From positions 248,001 to 312,000 of the forward strand of contig NZ_NPML01000007.1 in assembly GCF_002252565.1 (NCBI RefSeq): 64,000 bases of DNA, written 5' to 3'. Source of the DNA: Petroclostridium xylanilyticum. Its GTDB lineage: Bacteria; Bacillota; Clostridia; SK-Y3. The notes below the pieces were generated by a model. That model was not told the origin of the DNA. It did not search any database and saw only the letters and a program-made list of their open reading frames with translations. Below are positions 41,944 through 50,508 of this stretch, piece by piece. Each line of letters starts with the position of its first letter. The stretch's first letter is position 1. Both the position numbers and the translations under genes were made by a program.

Positions 41944-43617
41944 CTATTCTACCTGTGTTCCGGGAAAATAATGGGTAAGAATTTCATCATACTTAAATCC
42001 TGCTTCAGCCATCCCCCTTGCTCCCCACTGGCTTAAGCCTACACCATGTCCCCATCCTTTACCATTAAAAGTGTACAACTGCGGAGTTATGGCATAACTT
42101 TTTTTAGTATTTGCACCTTTAGTATAAAGTCTTCCTATAGACGGGTTAATGGAAGTAACTCCTTTGCTGCTTATAACCTTAATTTCAGATCCTGTGGTGA
42201 GTGTCGGATTCTTTACATTTTTTCCGGCAGCATAGATGTCACTGTCGGTGCTAATGGTATAGTACTGGCTGTTTACAAAGTTCGCTCCAAAAATGGTTCT
42301 TGTCTTATCCCTTTCAAAAGTGTGTTCCCCTTTGGTACCCGTTATTCTCAGTTTTATTACACGCCCGGCTGCAGAATATTCAATAGGCTTAATAGATATA
42401 ATTTTTCCCAAATCATAATTTTGTGCCTTCAACAGCTCTTCTACTTTTTCAGGTGTCATCTCAATTTTCCAGATCCCTCTATCTGCCTTTTCGGTAGGCT
42501 CATATTTATCTTCAACACCTACAAGATAAGGAACCCCAGGACCTCCCCAAACATTTCTTATATCCTCGGTATAACCTCCACTGGTAGAAAAATAATAAAT
42601 ATAGGCAGGTTTTCCATTATAAGTAAGGATTTTCCCTCTGGTTTCTTCTACAGCTTTCGTACAATTGGGCTGCTCCCCCTTATATCCGCCATATACTTGA
42701 CTTGCTGTGGTAGAACACAGATTAAAACCATATTTTGCATACTTATTCATGTGTAAAGCTGCATATGTCCTGGCTGCAACCGCTTGTGCCTTTAGTGCTT
42801 CCAACGGCCAGCTTCCTCCCATCTCATATGGTAATACGCCATACAGATATTCCTCAAAGTTTACCACATTGATTACAGTCATATCACTATCGCTAAATCT
42901 TTTGAATTCTACTCCGCCTCGATAATCTTTCCCATTTATATTCACCAATGGTATTTGTCCTTTACCGGGCAGTGGTTGTACTAAAAGTGAAAACGGATTA
43001 TTTTCAAATATAAGTTCCGGTTCTTCTTTTCCTGGTAAAAGTATCTGGATTCTGGAAGAATTCGGCGTAATCACACTACAATTTTTCCCTTCTGCAAGCC
43101 TTTGGACCTGTTCCAAAGCATCCTGGGCCTCCTGTTGAGATGTATACAGTCCTGTCCAGACCTTAAAAGAACCGCCAGTAAAAGCCGGAAATGCTTTCAA
43201 GCCCTTCTGACCTAGTGAATCAACTTGTTGCATAGCTGAATCATAATTAGAATAATTACCTTCTAATTGTATATGGTAAGGACCATATTTTTTCCCCTGG
43301 GGAATATTTGGACCGTTTAGAGAATATTCCTGCATTTGATCTCCGTTTTTAGCAAAAAAAGTATCTTTACGTACTACTAAAGCCTTGACAGCTGCATCAC
43401 TGAATAAACTTACAAATTGTCCGTCTTTTTCGTATCCTATTTCAAAGCCGGTTTGTGAACCGATAGTTGTACTTGCAACAGCTGACCTCTCAAAATAAAT
43501 ACCTATTCTTATATCTTCTGGTAAATCCTTATATGCATAGCCATGTATAGCTGAAATATTCATTATTAACATAACACTCACTAAAAAAACAACTGCTAAT
43601 TTTTTCTTAAATCCCAT
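41944..43617 (-). CDS. spoIID: SpoIID/LytB domain sporulation protein
   Basis: SpoIID is a lytic transglycosylase active during engulfment. The 557-residue protein has a signal/anchor (residues ~5-25, KKLAVVFLVSVMLIMNI), a SPOR-like segment (GPYHIQLEGNYSNYDSAMQQV...VWTGLYTSQQEAQDAL) and the C-terminal SpoIID domain. Conserved there are VLPYEMGGSWPLEALKAQAV with the catalytic Glu, SQVYGG, FSTSGGYTE and GWGHGVGLSQWGARGMAE. The extra N-terminal part is longer than Bacillus SpoIID (~340 residues), so it may be a LytB-like relative. The ATG at 43617 follows AAGGGAG; the frame runs to 43683. Confidence 0.85.
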   Translation of the reverse strand: MGFKKKLAVVFLVSVMLIMNISAIHGYAYKDLPEDIRIGIYFERSAVASTTIGSQTGFEIGYEKDGQFVSLFSDAAVKALVVRKDTFFAKNGDQMQEYSLNGPNIPQGKKYGPYHIQLEGNYSNYDSAMQQVDSLGQKGLKAFPAFTGGSFKVWTGLYTSQQEAQDALEQVQRLAEGKNCSVITPNSSRIQILLPGKEEPELIFENNPFSLLVQPLPGKGQIPLVNINGKDYRGGVEFKRFSDSDMTVINVVNFEEYLYGVLPYEMGGSWPLEALKAQAVAARTYAALHMNKYAKYGFNLCSTTASQVYGGYKGEQPNCTKAVEETRGKILTYNGKPAYIYYFSTSGGYTEDIRNVWGGPGVPYLVGVEDKYEPTEKADRGIWKIEMTPEKVEELLKAQNYDLGKIISIKPIEYSAAGRVIKLRITGTKGEHTFERDKTRTIFGANFVNSQYYTISTDSDIYAAGKNVKNPTLTTGSEIKVISSKGVTSINPSIGRLYTKGANTKKSYAITPQLYTFNGKGWGHGVGLSQWGARGMAEAGFKYDEILTHYFPGTQVE

Positions 43618-43800
43618 TACTTTCAACTCCCTTACATTTACTTCTTGATGTGCGCTTTTTATACAATAGAACTTATTCGACATATTTCGCTTTTTTCCTC
43701 CATAATTATATGTAAATTTTTCAGGCTCTTAGCCTTATAGCTTAAGTGTAGGAATAATATTCATCAACTAAAAAATATACACCCCATAATAAAAAAAAGT

Positions 43801-43829
43801 TTGACACCATTAAATATAAGTGGTATGAT
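43801..43829 (+). promoter_or_regulatory. Sigma-A promoter of the dapA operon
   Basis: TTGACA, exactly 17 nt, TATGAT; the lysine aptamer begins about 24 nt downstream. Confidence 0.88.
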
Positions 43830-43852
43830 ATTTTAAAAAATGAATATGATTT

Positions 43853-44020
43853 AGATAGAGGCGCACTTTTTATAAGTATGTACAATGAGAAAGCCGGTTT
43901 TCAATGATTTGTATTGAAAGGAAAAAGTGCCGAAGGATTTAACTGATCGGTAAGTTGGGTCCTGGTTGTACAGTTAAGAACTGTCCGACTGTCATCAATA
44001 TTTTTGATGGAGAGCTATCT
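43853..44020 (+). ncRNA. Lysine riboswitch (L-box)
   Basis: The conserved L-box core is present in order: AGAGGCGC, AGTATG, GAAAGGAAAAAGTGCCGAAGG (in two parts), GGGTCCTGG, AACTGTCC, ACTGTCATC and GATGGAGAGCTATC. The closing stem pairs AGATAG (43853) with CTATCT (44015). Lysine binding would favour the terminator that follows and so shut down lysine/diaminopimelate synthesis. Confidence 0.93.
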
Positions 44021-44085
44021 GTAATTGAAATTATAATTGCGCTAAGTCATATACATATAAGTGCATGTATATAATGTTCAAAAGC

Positions 44086-44116
44086 AGCTGGTTTTCCTAA
44101 CCAGTTATTTTTATTT
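44086..44116 (+). terminator. Riboswitch expression-platform terminator
   Basis: CTGGTT/AACCAG (extended by A-T and G-T pairs) followed by TATTTTTATTT, between the lysine aptamer and dapA. Confidence 0.82.
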
Positions 44117-44185
44117 ATACCTAAAAATTATGTCATTCTTACAGCCTTTTGGACTGAAGTAAAAATTATTTTAGGAGGTCGTTTT

Positions 44186-45076
44186 ATGAAAAAAACATTG
44201 TTTACCGGTTCTGGAGTTGCGATTATTACTCCGTTTACCGATGATGGGGTGGATTTTGAAAAATTGGGGGAATTATTAGAATTCCAGATAGCTGAAAAGA
44301 CCGATGCTATCATAATATGTGGAACCACTGGCGAGGCCTCTACAATGCCCGATGAGGAGCATAAGGCAGCAATTAAATATACTGTTGAAAAAGTTGCCGG
44401 AAGAATACCTGTAATTGCAGGAACCGGTAGTAATGATACAAAGCACGGTATTGAACTAAGCCAGTACGCAGAACAAGTTGGTGCTGATGGCCTCCTGCTT
44501 GTAACCCCTTATTATAATAAAACTACTCAGAAAGGCCTGATCGAACATTTTACTGCAATTGCAAACAGCGTAAAAATTCCTATCATATTATATAATGTTC
44601 CCGGTAGGACTGGACTAAATATCACTCCTGAAACGCTTAAGACTCTTTCTAAAGTTGAGAATATTGTGGGTATTAAAGAGGCAAGCGGTAATATTTCTCA
44701 GGTTGCTCAAATGGCTGCTCTTTGCGGAGATGATATAGCCATATATTCCGGTAATGATGATATGATTGTACCTCTTCTTTCTTTAGGTGGGAAAGGTGTT
44801 ATTTCTGTGGTAGCAAATATTGCACCAAGAGACACCCATGATATGGTAGAAAAATATTTAAAAGGTGACGTAACAGGAAGTAAAGACCTTCAGCTTAAAA
44901 TGTTAAACTTGATCAATACATTATTTATTGAAGTTAATCCTATACCTATAAAAACTGCAATGAATCTTCTGGGATATAATGTAGGTAAATTAAGAATGCC
45001 ATTAACCGATATGTCGGAAAAAAACCTGGAGATTTTGAAAAAAGCGCTTGTTGACTATGGGTTTACTCTTAAATAG
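44186..45076 (+). CDS. dapA: 4-hydroxy-tetrahydrodipicolinate synthase
   Basis: DapA condenses pyruvate with aspartate semialdehyde, the first step toward diaminopimelate and lysine. The 296 residues contain [20 protein letters not shown] (near residue 45), the YNVPGRTG loop with the catalytic Tyr (near 135), and the Schiff-base Lys in [10 protein letters not shown] (near 163). The ATG has TAGGAGG upstream. It is under the lysine riboswitch. The 150-bp gap to dapB contains a perfect 12-bp hairpin. Confidence 0.97.
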   Translation: MKKTLFTGSGVAIITPFTDDGVDFEKLGELLEFQIAEKTDAIIICGTTGEASTMPDEEHKAAIKYTVEKVAGRIPVIAGTGSNDTKHGIELSQYAEQVGADGLLLVTPYYNKTTQKGLIEHFTAIANSVKIPIILYNVPGRTGLNITPETLKTLSKVENIVGIKEASGNISQVAQMAALCGDDIAIYSGNDDMIVPLLSLGGKGVISVVANIAPRDTHDMVEKYLKGDVTGSKDLQLKMLNLINTLFIEVNPIPIKTAMNLLGYNVGKLRMPLTDMSEKNLEILKKALVDYGFTLK

Positions 45077-45148
45077 TCAACTATGAATAAAATTTATAGA
45101 ATTGACCAGCATATACAAATAAAAAACTCACAAATAATAATGAAAAAT

Positions 45149-45180
45149 GTTCGTAGTAAAATTAATACTTTACTACGAAC
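45149..45180. repeat. Hairpin between dapA and dapB
   Basis: GTTCGTAGTAAA and TTTACTACGAAC form a perfect 12-bp stem with an 8-nt loop, followed by CATGAACTA; it resembles the heptad GTTC arrays elsewhere. It may tune dapB expression. Confidence 0.6.
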
Positions 45181-45222
45181 CATGAACTATTTTTACACTA
45201 ATCCAGAAGGATGTGCAAACCA

Positions 45223-45981
45223 ATGATAAAGCTAATTATGAGTGGCTGCAATGGAAAAATGGGAAGAGTTATAACCAGGCTTGTATCTGAAAATGAGGAG
45301 TTTAAAATCGTAGCAGGTTTTGATATTGTCGATACAGTAAGTAATGATTACCCGGTATATAAGAATCCGAATGATTCAACGGAAAAGGCTGATGTCATTA
45401 TAGATTTTTCCCATCCTAATTCCCTTGAAAAATTATTACCCTTTGCAGTATCGAGAAAATTACCCATTGTAGTTGCAACTACAGGACTATCTCACCAGCA
45501 AATATCCAAACTTCGTGAAACTGCAAGCAATATACCGGTATTCTTTTCAGCAAATATGTCGCTGGGTGTTAACCTCTTAATTGATCTGGTTTCACGGGCT
45601 GCTAAACTTTTAGAGGATTCTTTTGATATAGAAATCATAGAAAAACACCATAACCAGAAGATAGACGCTCCAAGTGGAACGGCACTGGCTATAGCCGATG
45701 CAATATCCTCAAGCCTTACACAGACCCGTGACTATGTTTACGACCGGCATTCTGTCCGCAAAAAAAGAGGCAAAAATGAAATAGGCATCCATGCCGTGAG
45801 AGGCGGAACGATAGTTGGAGAGCATTCAGTCATTTTTGCTGGCAATGATGAAATTATTGAAATCAACCACAGTGCCATGTCAAAAGAAATATTTGCTGTT
45901 GGCGCATTGAAAGCTGCAAAATTCCTTATAGGGAAAAAGCCGGGTATGTATAATATGAAAGACCTTGTAAACAGCCTATGA
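45223..45981 (+). CDS. dapB: 4-hydroxy-tetrahydrodipicolinate reductase
   Basis: DapB reduces the DapA product with NAD(P)H. The ~252-residue protein has the nucleotide motif SGCNGKMGRV at the N-terminus, VVATTGL near residue 85, SANMSLGVNLL, the catalytic EKHHNQKIDAPSGTA (near 150) and GEHSVIFAG. I favour the ATG at 45223 for its family-typical N-terminus; the ATG at 45211 abuts GAAGG. Same operon as dapA and the ACT protein. Confidence 0.95.
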   Translation: MIKLIMSGCNGKMGRVITRLVSENEEFKIVAGFDIVDTVSNDYPVYKNPNDSTEKADVIIDFSHPNSLEKLLPFAVSRKLPIVVATTGLSHQQISKLRETASNIPVFFSANMSLGVNLLIDLVSRAAKLLEDSFDIEIIEKHHNQKIDAPSGTALAIADAISSSLTQTRDYVYDRHSVRKKRGKNEIGIHAVRGGTIVGEHSVIFAGNDEIIEINHSAMSKEIFAVGALKAAKFLIGKKPGMYNMKDLVNSL

Positions 45982-45997
45982 AGGAAGGTGTTTTATC

Positions 45998-46468
45998 ATG
46001 AATCAAAATGCCATAACCAATTTAACAGTGATGAGCGACGTCAGCTTAATTACTTTAGACAACATCCCTAACAAAATACAGGTCCTTTCAAATATTTTTA
46101 CTGCTATTGCAGGTGAAGGTATAAATATTGATATGATTAGCCAGACTGCCCCTTACAGGGGGATAGTGAATGTTTCCTTTACCCTGCCCGATAATGACCT
46201 GGTAAAGGCAATTAATGTACTGGGAAAATTCAAAAAAGATATACCTCAATTGAGAGTAGAAGTTAATTCGAATAATAGCAAAATCTCGGTATATGGTGAA
46301 GCAATGAGAGATATTCCAGGGGTTGCCGCAAAACTGTTTACTGTTTTATCGGCAAATGATATTGAAATAAAGTTAGTTACAACTTCAGAAGTTGATATTT
46401 CATGTCTTGTTTATGAAAAAGACGTTGATAGAGCTGTAGATGCTATTAAGAAAGAATTTAATCTTTAA
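45998..46468 (+). CDS. Stand-alone ACT-domain protein, aspartokinase regulatory-subunit-like
   Basis: The 156-residue protein has two ACT domains matching the C-terminal third of aspartate kinase: SLITLDNIPNKIQVLSNIFTAIAGEGINIDMISQ, then KISVYGEAMRDIPGVAAKLFTVLSANDIEIKLVTTSEVDISCLV. There is no kinase domain. It resembles the beta subunit made by internal start in Bacillus lysC, here as a separate gene in the lysine operon. I infer it confers lysine (or threonine) sensing on an aspartokinase encoded elsewhere. It follows dapB by 17 bp with AAGGAAGG. Confidence 0.85.
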   Translation: MNQNAITNLTVMSDVSLITLDNIPNKIQVLSNIFTAIAGEGINIDMISQTAPYRGIVNVSFTLPDNDLVKAINVLGKFKKDIPQLRVEVNSNNSKISVYGEAMRDIPGVAAKLFTVLSANDIEIKLVTTSEVDISCLVYEKDVDRAVDAIKKEFNL

Positions 46469-46490
46469 ATTTTAATGACTAACTGCCAAT

Positions 46491-46527
46491 AAAAAGAAGC
46501 GTACCGGTCTAAGCACGCTTCTTTTTT
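46491..46527. terminator. Bidirectional terminator at the end of the dap operon
   Basis: AAAAAGAAGCGT/ACGCTTCTTTTT, 12-bp stem flanked by A and T runs, between convergent genes. Confidence 0.92.
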
Positions 46528-46530
46528 CTT

Positions 46531-47292
46531 TTAGGCTTGCACATTTGCATCTATATCTTCAATATCTTCGACTTTCTCTGTATTTTCAACTTCTTCGACA
46601 GCCTGGATCTTATCAATCATATATTTTTGCAGGATAGGATAAACGTAAAAATTGATCATAAGTCCTAAAGTGCTTAACACAATAAAAGGTGTCAGTAAAA
46701 TACCTATCATATAGTAATAATAGAATCCTAAAGCTACTATAGCGCATAAAAACAACATACCGATATTTTGAGGAAGCTTTAAAATAGCAAAAATAAAAGC
46801 ATTTTTGAAAATCTGCTTTACGGTTAATTTAAAAGTAACCAACATCGGGTATATATATAAATGCATGATTATAAATATTATTCCCATAGCAGCAATTACA
46901 TATTTTAAATAACCTAACAGAACATTCTGAGTTCCTATTTGAGAATAAAACTGAAAATTGACATACCCTATAACCAGCGCAAATAAATCAATAACACTGA
47001 TAATAAATGCCTGTTTAAAATTCCTTAACGCATGCTCTTTAAAGTCACTCCACACCCAGGCATGCTCTTCCCTAGAAAAGTTTCTTAAAACATAGGTAAA
47101 CCCTGCGGTAGCAGGCCCTATGGTGATAATTGGTATACAAGCAATAAAATAAATTATATTGAGGGTCACCAATCTCCAAAACTTTCTAAGAAATACTTCA
47201 AAGAACACTATAAACCGGCTTTTCGGTGGAGCATCCTTTGGTACGCCCGGGCCTGGTTTCGTATAATCAAAAAAGCCAAAAAATCCTGCCAT
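46531..47292 (-). CDS. DUF624 (YesL-like) membrane protein
   Basis: The 253-residue protein has about five membrane segments. The family motif is in LRKFWRLVTLNIIYFIACIPIITIGPATAGFTYVLRNF (residues ~35-75). The C-terminal tail is acidic and repetitive (VEEVENTEKVEDIEDIDANV). DUF624 proteins often accompany carbohydrate ABC transporters, which are not present here; function is unknown. AAGGGGG lies 11 nt before the ATG. It ends facing the dap operon. Confidence 0.85.
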   Translation of the reverse strand: MAGFFGFFDYTKPGPGVPKDAPPKSRFIVFFEVFLRKFWRLVTLNIIYFIACIPIITIGPATAGFTYVLRNFSREEHAWVWSDFKEHALRNFKQAFIISVIDLFALVIGYVNFQFYSQIGTQNVLLGYLKYVIAAMGIIFIIMHLYIYPMLVTFKLTVKQIFKNAFIFAILKLPQNIGMLFLCAIVALGFYYYYMIGILLTPFIVLSTLGLMINFYVYPILQKYMIDKIQAVEEVENTEKVEDIEDIDANVQA

Positions 47293-47308
47293 TTCATTTA
47301 TAACCCCC

Positions 47309-47839
47309 TTAATATTCTATCCCTTTCCTTGCTCCTATCCCCTTTTCCATAGGATGTTTTACAGGAACAATTTCAGAAACATAATCAGCCAGATCTATTA
47401 TGCACTGCGGCGCATTTCGCCCTGTTAGAATTATTTCAACGTGTGCAGGCTTTTTTTGAATAAAGTCACATACCAGTTTTTCATCAATCAGTTTATTATG
47501 AATTGCTCCCATAATTTCATCTAAAATTAGAATATCACATTCCCCATTTTGAATAACATTTTGTGCAAACTCGAAGGCCTCATGAACTTCTTTCTTCAGT
47601 TCCATTTTTTCCTCTTCATTAAGATTCCAGAAAAAACCTCTTTCTTTTTCAAACCTGAAAATTTTAAAAATTTCGCCCAGTTTCTTAGCTGAATGCAATT
47701 CTCCTGTATCTGAGCTTTTAAGAAACTGAATCATATAAACCTTTAAACCTCTTCCTGCACTCCTGAAGCCCTGCCCAATTGCTGCTGTAGTCTTACCCTT
47801 TCCGTTTCCAGTATAGACCTGTACTAAACCCTTTAACAT
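47309..47839 (-). CDS. cobO: Cob(I)yrinic acid a,c-diamide adenosyltransferase
   Basis: It transfers adenosyl from ATP to the cobalt of corrinoids. The 176-residue protein has the P-loop VYTGNGKGKTTAAIG (residues ~7-21), VYMIQFLKSSDTGE, the Walker-B-like CDILILDEIMGAI (near 115) and VEIILTGRNAP. Complete. ATG at 47839 chosen (GGAGG upstream); the TTG-started frame at 47863 precedes that site. No other cobalamin genes are nearby. Confidence 0.93.
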   Translation of the reverse strand: MLKGLVQVYTGNGKGKTTAAIGQGFRSAGRGLKVYMIQFLKSSDTGELHSAKKLGEIFKIFRFEKERGFFWNLNEEEKMELKKEVHEAFEFAQNVIQNGECDILILDEIMGAIHNKLIDEKLVCDFIQKKPAHVEIILTGRNAPQCIIDLADYVSEIVPVKHPMEKGIGARKGIEY

Positions 47840-47924
47840 AGAACATAGCAACCTCCAGTCCAATAGTTGTCCCTTATATTTTAACAGTAAAAAGGTGTAA
47901 ATTCAATAAATATATTATTGTAAA

Positions 47925-48569
47925 TTATTGTTTATTCAAATCATTTTCTATAATAGACGGCATACTGTATTTTGTAAGGTAATTCTTCAGCTCCATGATC
48001 TGGGTCGTCAACAGTGCAATATCTGTCTTTGTAGCAGGCTGATCATATTGTGAGTACATATCGCTTACAGATTGAAGATGGGAAGTTCCTAAATGCAGAC
48101 CAAGATAATGCTGCTTAACAATTTGTGCATTTTTTATATGTTTATATGCCGTTGCGTAGCTTACCATACATTTTATACGAATTTTATTTTCTAAAACAAT
48201 TTCAACACAGTTATTTTCTTTTGCCTTTTCAACTACCTGAATGGATACAAGGTTAATATAACCCAGGCTTCCATCATTTTCTGCTATAGGCTTTCTCATT
48301 TTAAACGGAATTAGTATCATGTGTTCACTAAATGGAATAGGTATGACATTTCGCTGACCTATAATAGAAGCATACTTGCGGCGTGACGCTGTGAGGTCAA
48401 GCGCATATATATGTGCAAGTCTTATCAATACGGTTTTTATTTTTTTCTTTGCTATATATTCATCACCATTTCTATTAATAATTTTTGTTACGTCCCCTAC
48501 ATTCGGCTCATAAGCAGGTATAATTGCCGCTATACTCCCGGCTAGCATTTCTTCTGTATTGTCCACCAT
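47925..48569 (-). CDS. ComK-like regulatory protein
   Basis: The 214-residue protein lines up in outline with the competence master regulator ComK. It has an N-terminal region ending RNGDEYIAKKKIKTVLIRL, then YALDLTASRRKYASIIGQ (compare SSYAGRKAGTYEVT in Bacillus), NVIPIPFSEHMILIPF, and a conserved GYINLVSIQVV where ComK has a GWISHVHV-type strand. VSYATAYKHIKNAQIVKQH follows. A further ~60 residues form a helical C-terminus. The comparison is from memory, not computed. The ATG at 48569 follows GGGAGG. It lies directly after a sigma factor gene, suggesting one regulatory unit. Confidence 0.55.
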   Translation of the reverse strand: MVDNTEEMLAGSIAAIIPAYEPNVGDVTKIINRNGDEYIAKKKIKTVLIRLAHIYALDLTASRRKYASIIGQRNVIPIPFSEHMILIPFKMRKPIAENDGSLGYINLVSIQVVEKAKENNCVEIVLENKIRIKCMVSYATAYKHIKNAQIVKQHYLGLHLGTSHLQSVSDMYSQYDQPATKTDIALLTTQIMELKNYLTKYSMPSIIENDLNKQ

Positions 48570-48605
48570 GATTACCTCCCGGCTTACCAACAAAATCTTA
48601 ATTCC

Positions 48606-49187
48606 TCATCTTCCTTCTCTTTTTAACAGATTCCTAAGTTTTTGTATTGCTCTTTGTTTTAGCTTTACGACACTCATATAGTGCATATTCATTTTTCTTG
48701 CAATTGCGGTCATAGGCATCTTGCTATAATAGCACAAATAGATGATTTCCCGCTGTTTAGGAGTTAATTGTTTAATGGCAGCTGATAATTCTTCATAGGA
48801 TTCCTGCACCACATATTGTTCCAATGGAGTCGGAGAATCATCATGAATAAAATCGATCTTTGAAACCTTGTCATCCCCAATACTTACATCTTGATCCAGG
48901 GAATCGTACACTATCTTCATACCTCTAAAATAGTTCATAAAAAAGTAATTTAGATATGCTTTTACATATCCTAGAAAAGGAATTCCTTTACTTTCATCAT
49001 AATCATAAGTTAAACGAAGTACTTCCAGATACCCTTCTTGCAGCAGTTCATCGCGGTCAATGCCGATGCTTGCATATTTCTTGATACTTGATAAAATCAG
49101 AGGTTTTAGTTTTAACAAGAGCTGTTCGGCTGCTTGATCATCGCCTTTTTTGGTCCTTTGCACCAATTCCTTTAGCTTATATTGCAT
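48606..49187 (-). CDS. Sigma-70 family RNA polymerase sigma factor
   Basis: The 193-residue alternative sigma factor has region 2 (DRDELLQEGYLEVLRLTYDYDESKGIPFLGYVKAYLNYFFMNYFRG, residues ~44-90) and region 4 (QLTPKQREIIYLCYYSKMPMTAIARKMNMHYMSVVKLKQRAIQKL). It is SigH-like in size. The ATG at 49187 has a weak AGGAG 10 nt upstream. It is transcribed with the ComK-like gene, 36 bp away. Its ~400-nt leader contains a terminator/antiterminator-like pair. Confidence 0.88.
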   Translation of the reverse strand: MQYKLKELVQRTKKGDDQAAEQLLLKLKPLILSSIKKYASIGIDRDELLQEGYLEVLRLTYDYDESKGIPFLGYVKAYLNYFFMNYFRGMKIVYDSLDQDVSIGDDKVSKIDFIHDDSPTPLEQYVVQESYEELSAAIKQLTPKQREIIYLCYYSKMPMTAIARKMNMHYMSVVKLKQRAIQKLRNLLKREGR

Positions 49188-49270
49188 TTATTTATCTCCT
49201 CACTTTTTTGTGAGGGTCGACCCTGACAATGTAGCGCTAAAGAAATTATACAGAGAGTTAGCAATAAATA

Positions 49271-49317
49271 CAAAAACCCACTAAAGCTTACTGGGTATAC
49301 CAATAAAAGCTAGTAAG
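49271..49317 (-). terminator. Candidate attenuator in the sigma-factor leader
   Basis: On the minus strand CCCAGTAAGCTTTAGTGGG (one mismatch) is followed by TTTTTG, about 85 nt upstream of the sigma ATG. AGTAAG in its 5' arm can instead pair with CTTACT 25 nt earlier (plus-strand 49312-49317), a mutually exclusive antiterminator. The rest of the 400-bp gap holds no gene. Confidence 0.5.
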
Positions 49318-49542
49318 TTATCTTTTGAAACACCTCCATATGTTCTTTATGAGCTATTAAGCCGGTTAAATTTACGAAATATAATTATGTCAACCATTAA
49401 TAGCATATGTTGATTGTATAAGTTTTGTGACCATCAAAAACGACTATTTAGAAAATTGTTTCCACTTCAACAAAATCTTTTTTTGATTTTCTTTATTCAA
49501 AAATAATAGGCAATGTACCATAATATAAAATAGCAAAATAAA

Positions 49543-49570
49543 AGGTTGTTGAGTATTTCATCAACAACCT
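49543..49570 (-). terminator. Terminator downstream of the SSB-like gene
   Basis: AGGTTGTTGA/TCAACAACCT, 10-bp stem, T-rich tail on the minus strand. Confidence 0.88.
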
Positions 49571-49585
49571 ATGAAAAAGTTTGGT

Positions 49586-50278
49586 TTAGCAGGAAGAAGG
49601 TTGAAAAGTCTCATTGCTCTCATTTTCAATATAGCGCTCAGTGTCATTATTTCTATTAACCACTTCCATTTTTGAAATAGATACCTCATATGCTATCTTG
49701 CTAACAGTCTCTGTATCATTGACCTTTTTCTGATATTCTCTACTCTGGATTCTACCCCATACTTTTATATTCTCACCTACTTTAAGGGTTTCGGAATAGC
49801 GGGCGTTTCTGCCCCATGCTATGCAGGGAATATAATCGGACTTATTATAAGACCTGTTAACCGCCAGCAAGATATCAGATATTTCCCGGCCAAAGGGTGT
49901 TGTCCTGTATACAGGTTCCTTGCATATATATCCGTTTAAGTAGATATAATTAGGATTTTTTACTTTTTTATCATCTTGCAAATATTTTATATCTTTAGCA
50001 AATACTGTTAGTATCAGTTTGTTTCCCTCACTATTGTAGTTATTATAAGAACGAAACTGTCCCGAGATTTCTACTTGATCTCCTGCTTTCAATTTCATAT
50101 TCTTTAATAACCTCTCTGAAACAGTAATCGGAATAAGATCTACCATATCACTAAGCCTGGGAACTTTTAAAATAAAGTTATAAAATCCTTCACCATATAC
50201 CTCGTGACTAAAAGTTAATTGGCTATCAATTGTCCCTACAATCTCCACTTCATTATTATCTAAAGTGTTTTCCACCAT
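49586..50278 (-). CDS. Single-stranded DNA-binding protein-like, two OB folds
   Basis: The 230-residue protein contains two SSB-like segments. The first (residues ~10-100) has VEIVGTIDSQLTFSHEVYGEGFYNFILKV. The second (~110-205) has NYIYLNGYICKEPVYRTTPFGREISDILLAVNRSYNKSDYIPCIAWGRNARYSE, which matches the SSB core closely. It ends with an acidic/Asn-rich tail without the usual DDDIPF. The tandem arrangement differs from the main SSB; a role in recombination or competence-like DNA uptake is conceivable. Confidence 0.72.
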   Translation of the reverse strand: MVENTLDNNEVEIVGTIDSQLTFSHEVYGEGFYNFILKVPRLSDMVDLIPITVSERLLKNMKLKAGDQVEISGQFRSYNNYNSEGNKLILTVFAKDIKYLQDDKKVKNPNYIYLNGYICKEPVYRTTPFGREISDILLAVNRSYNKSDYIPCIAWGRNARYSETLKVGENIKVWGRIQSREYQKKVNDTETVSKIAYEVSISKMEVVNRNNDTERYIENESNETFQPSSC

Positions 50279-50394
50279 TGACCCCCCACTCTCCTCTCAA
50301 ATTTATTCTTATGTGCATTAGGGTTTCCTTTATCATATATTTATTCAGACAAACCTAATTTTAGAAGTATTTTTTATGTTCAAACTGAATTCTT

Positions 50395-50508
50395 TTATAT
50401 CGATAACCAATATTAAAATTAAAAAATAAATTAATGTAGTTATCGATGAAATTAACCAACTTTAAAATCACAATATTTACTTTTAAAGTTGGTTAATTAT
50501 AACACTAA
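50395..50508. repeat. AT-rich foldback element, copy 2 (short version)
   Basis: Same start (TTATATCGATAACCAATATTAAA) and the same ATCGATAAC/GTTATCGAT pair as 7154-7412. A perfect 18-bp stem follows, AATTAACCAACTTTAAAA/TTTTAAAGTTGGTTAATT. The right end overlaps the stop and last codons of the Mur-ligase-like gene. Confidence 0.85.

Noticed and set aside
49188-49320. Small hydrophobic minus-strand frame (LVYPVSFSGFLYLLLTL) upstream of the sigma factor gene
   Set aside because: It reads through the terminator-like stem, has no ribosome binding site and would overlap the sigma start; kept only as a leader structure.
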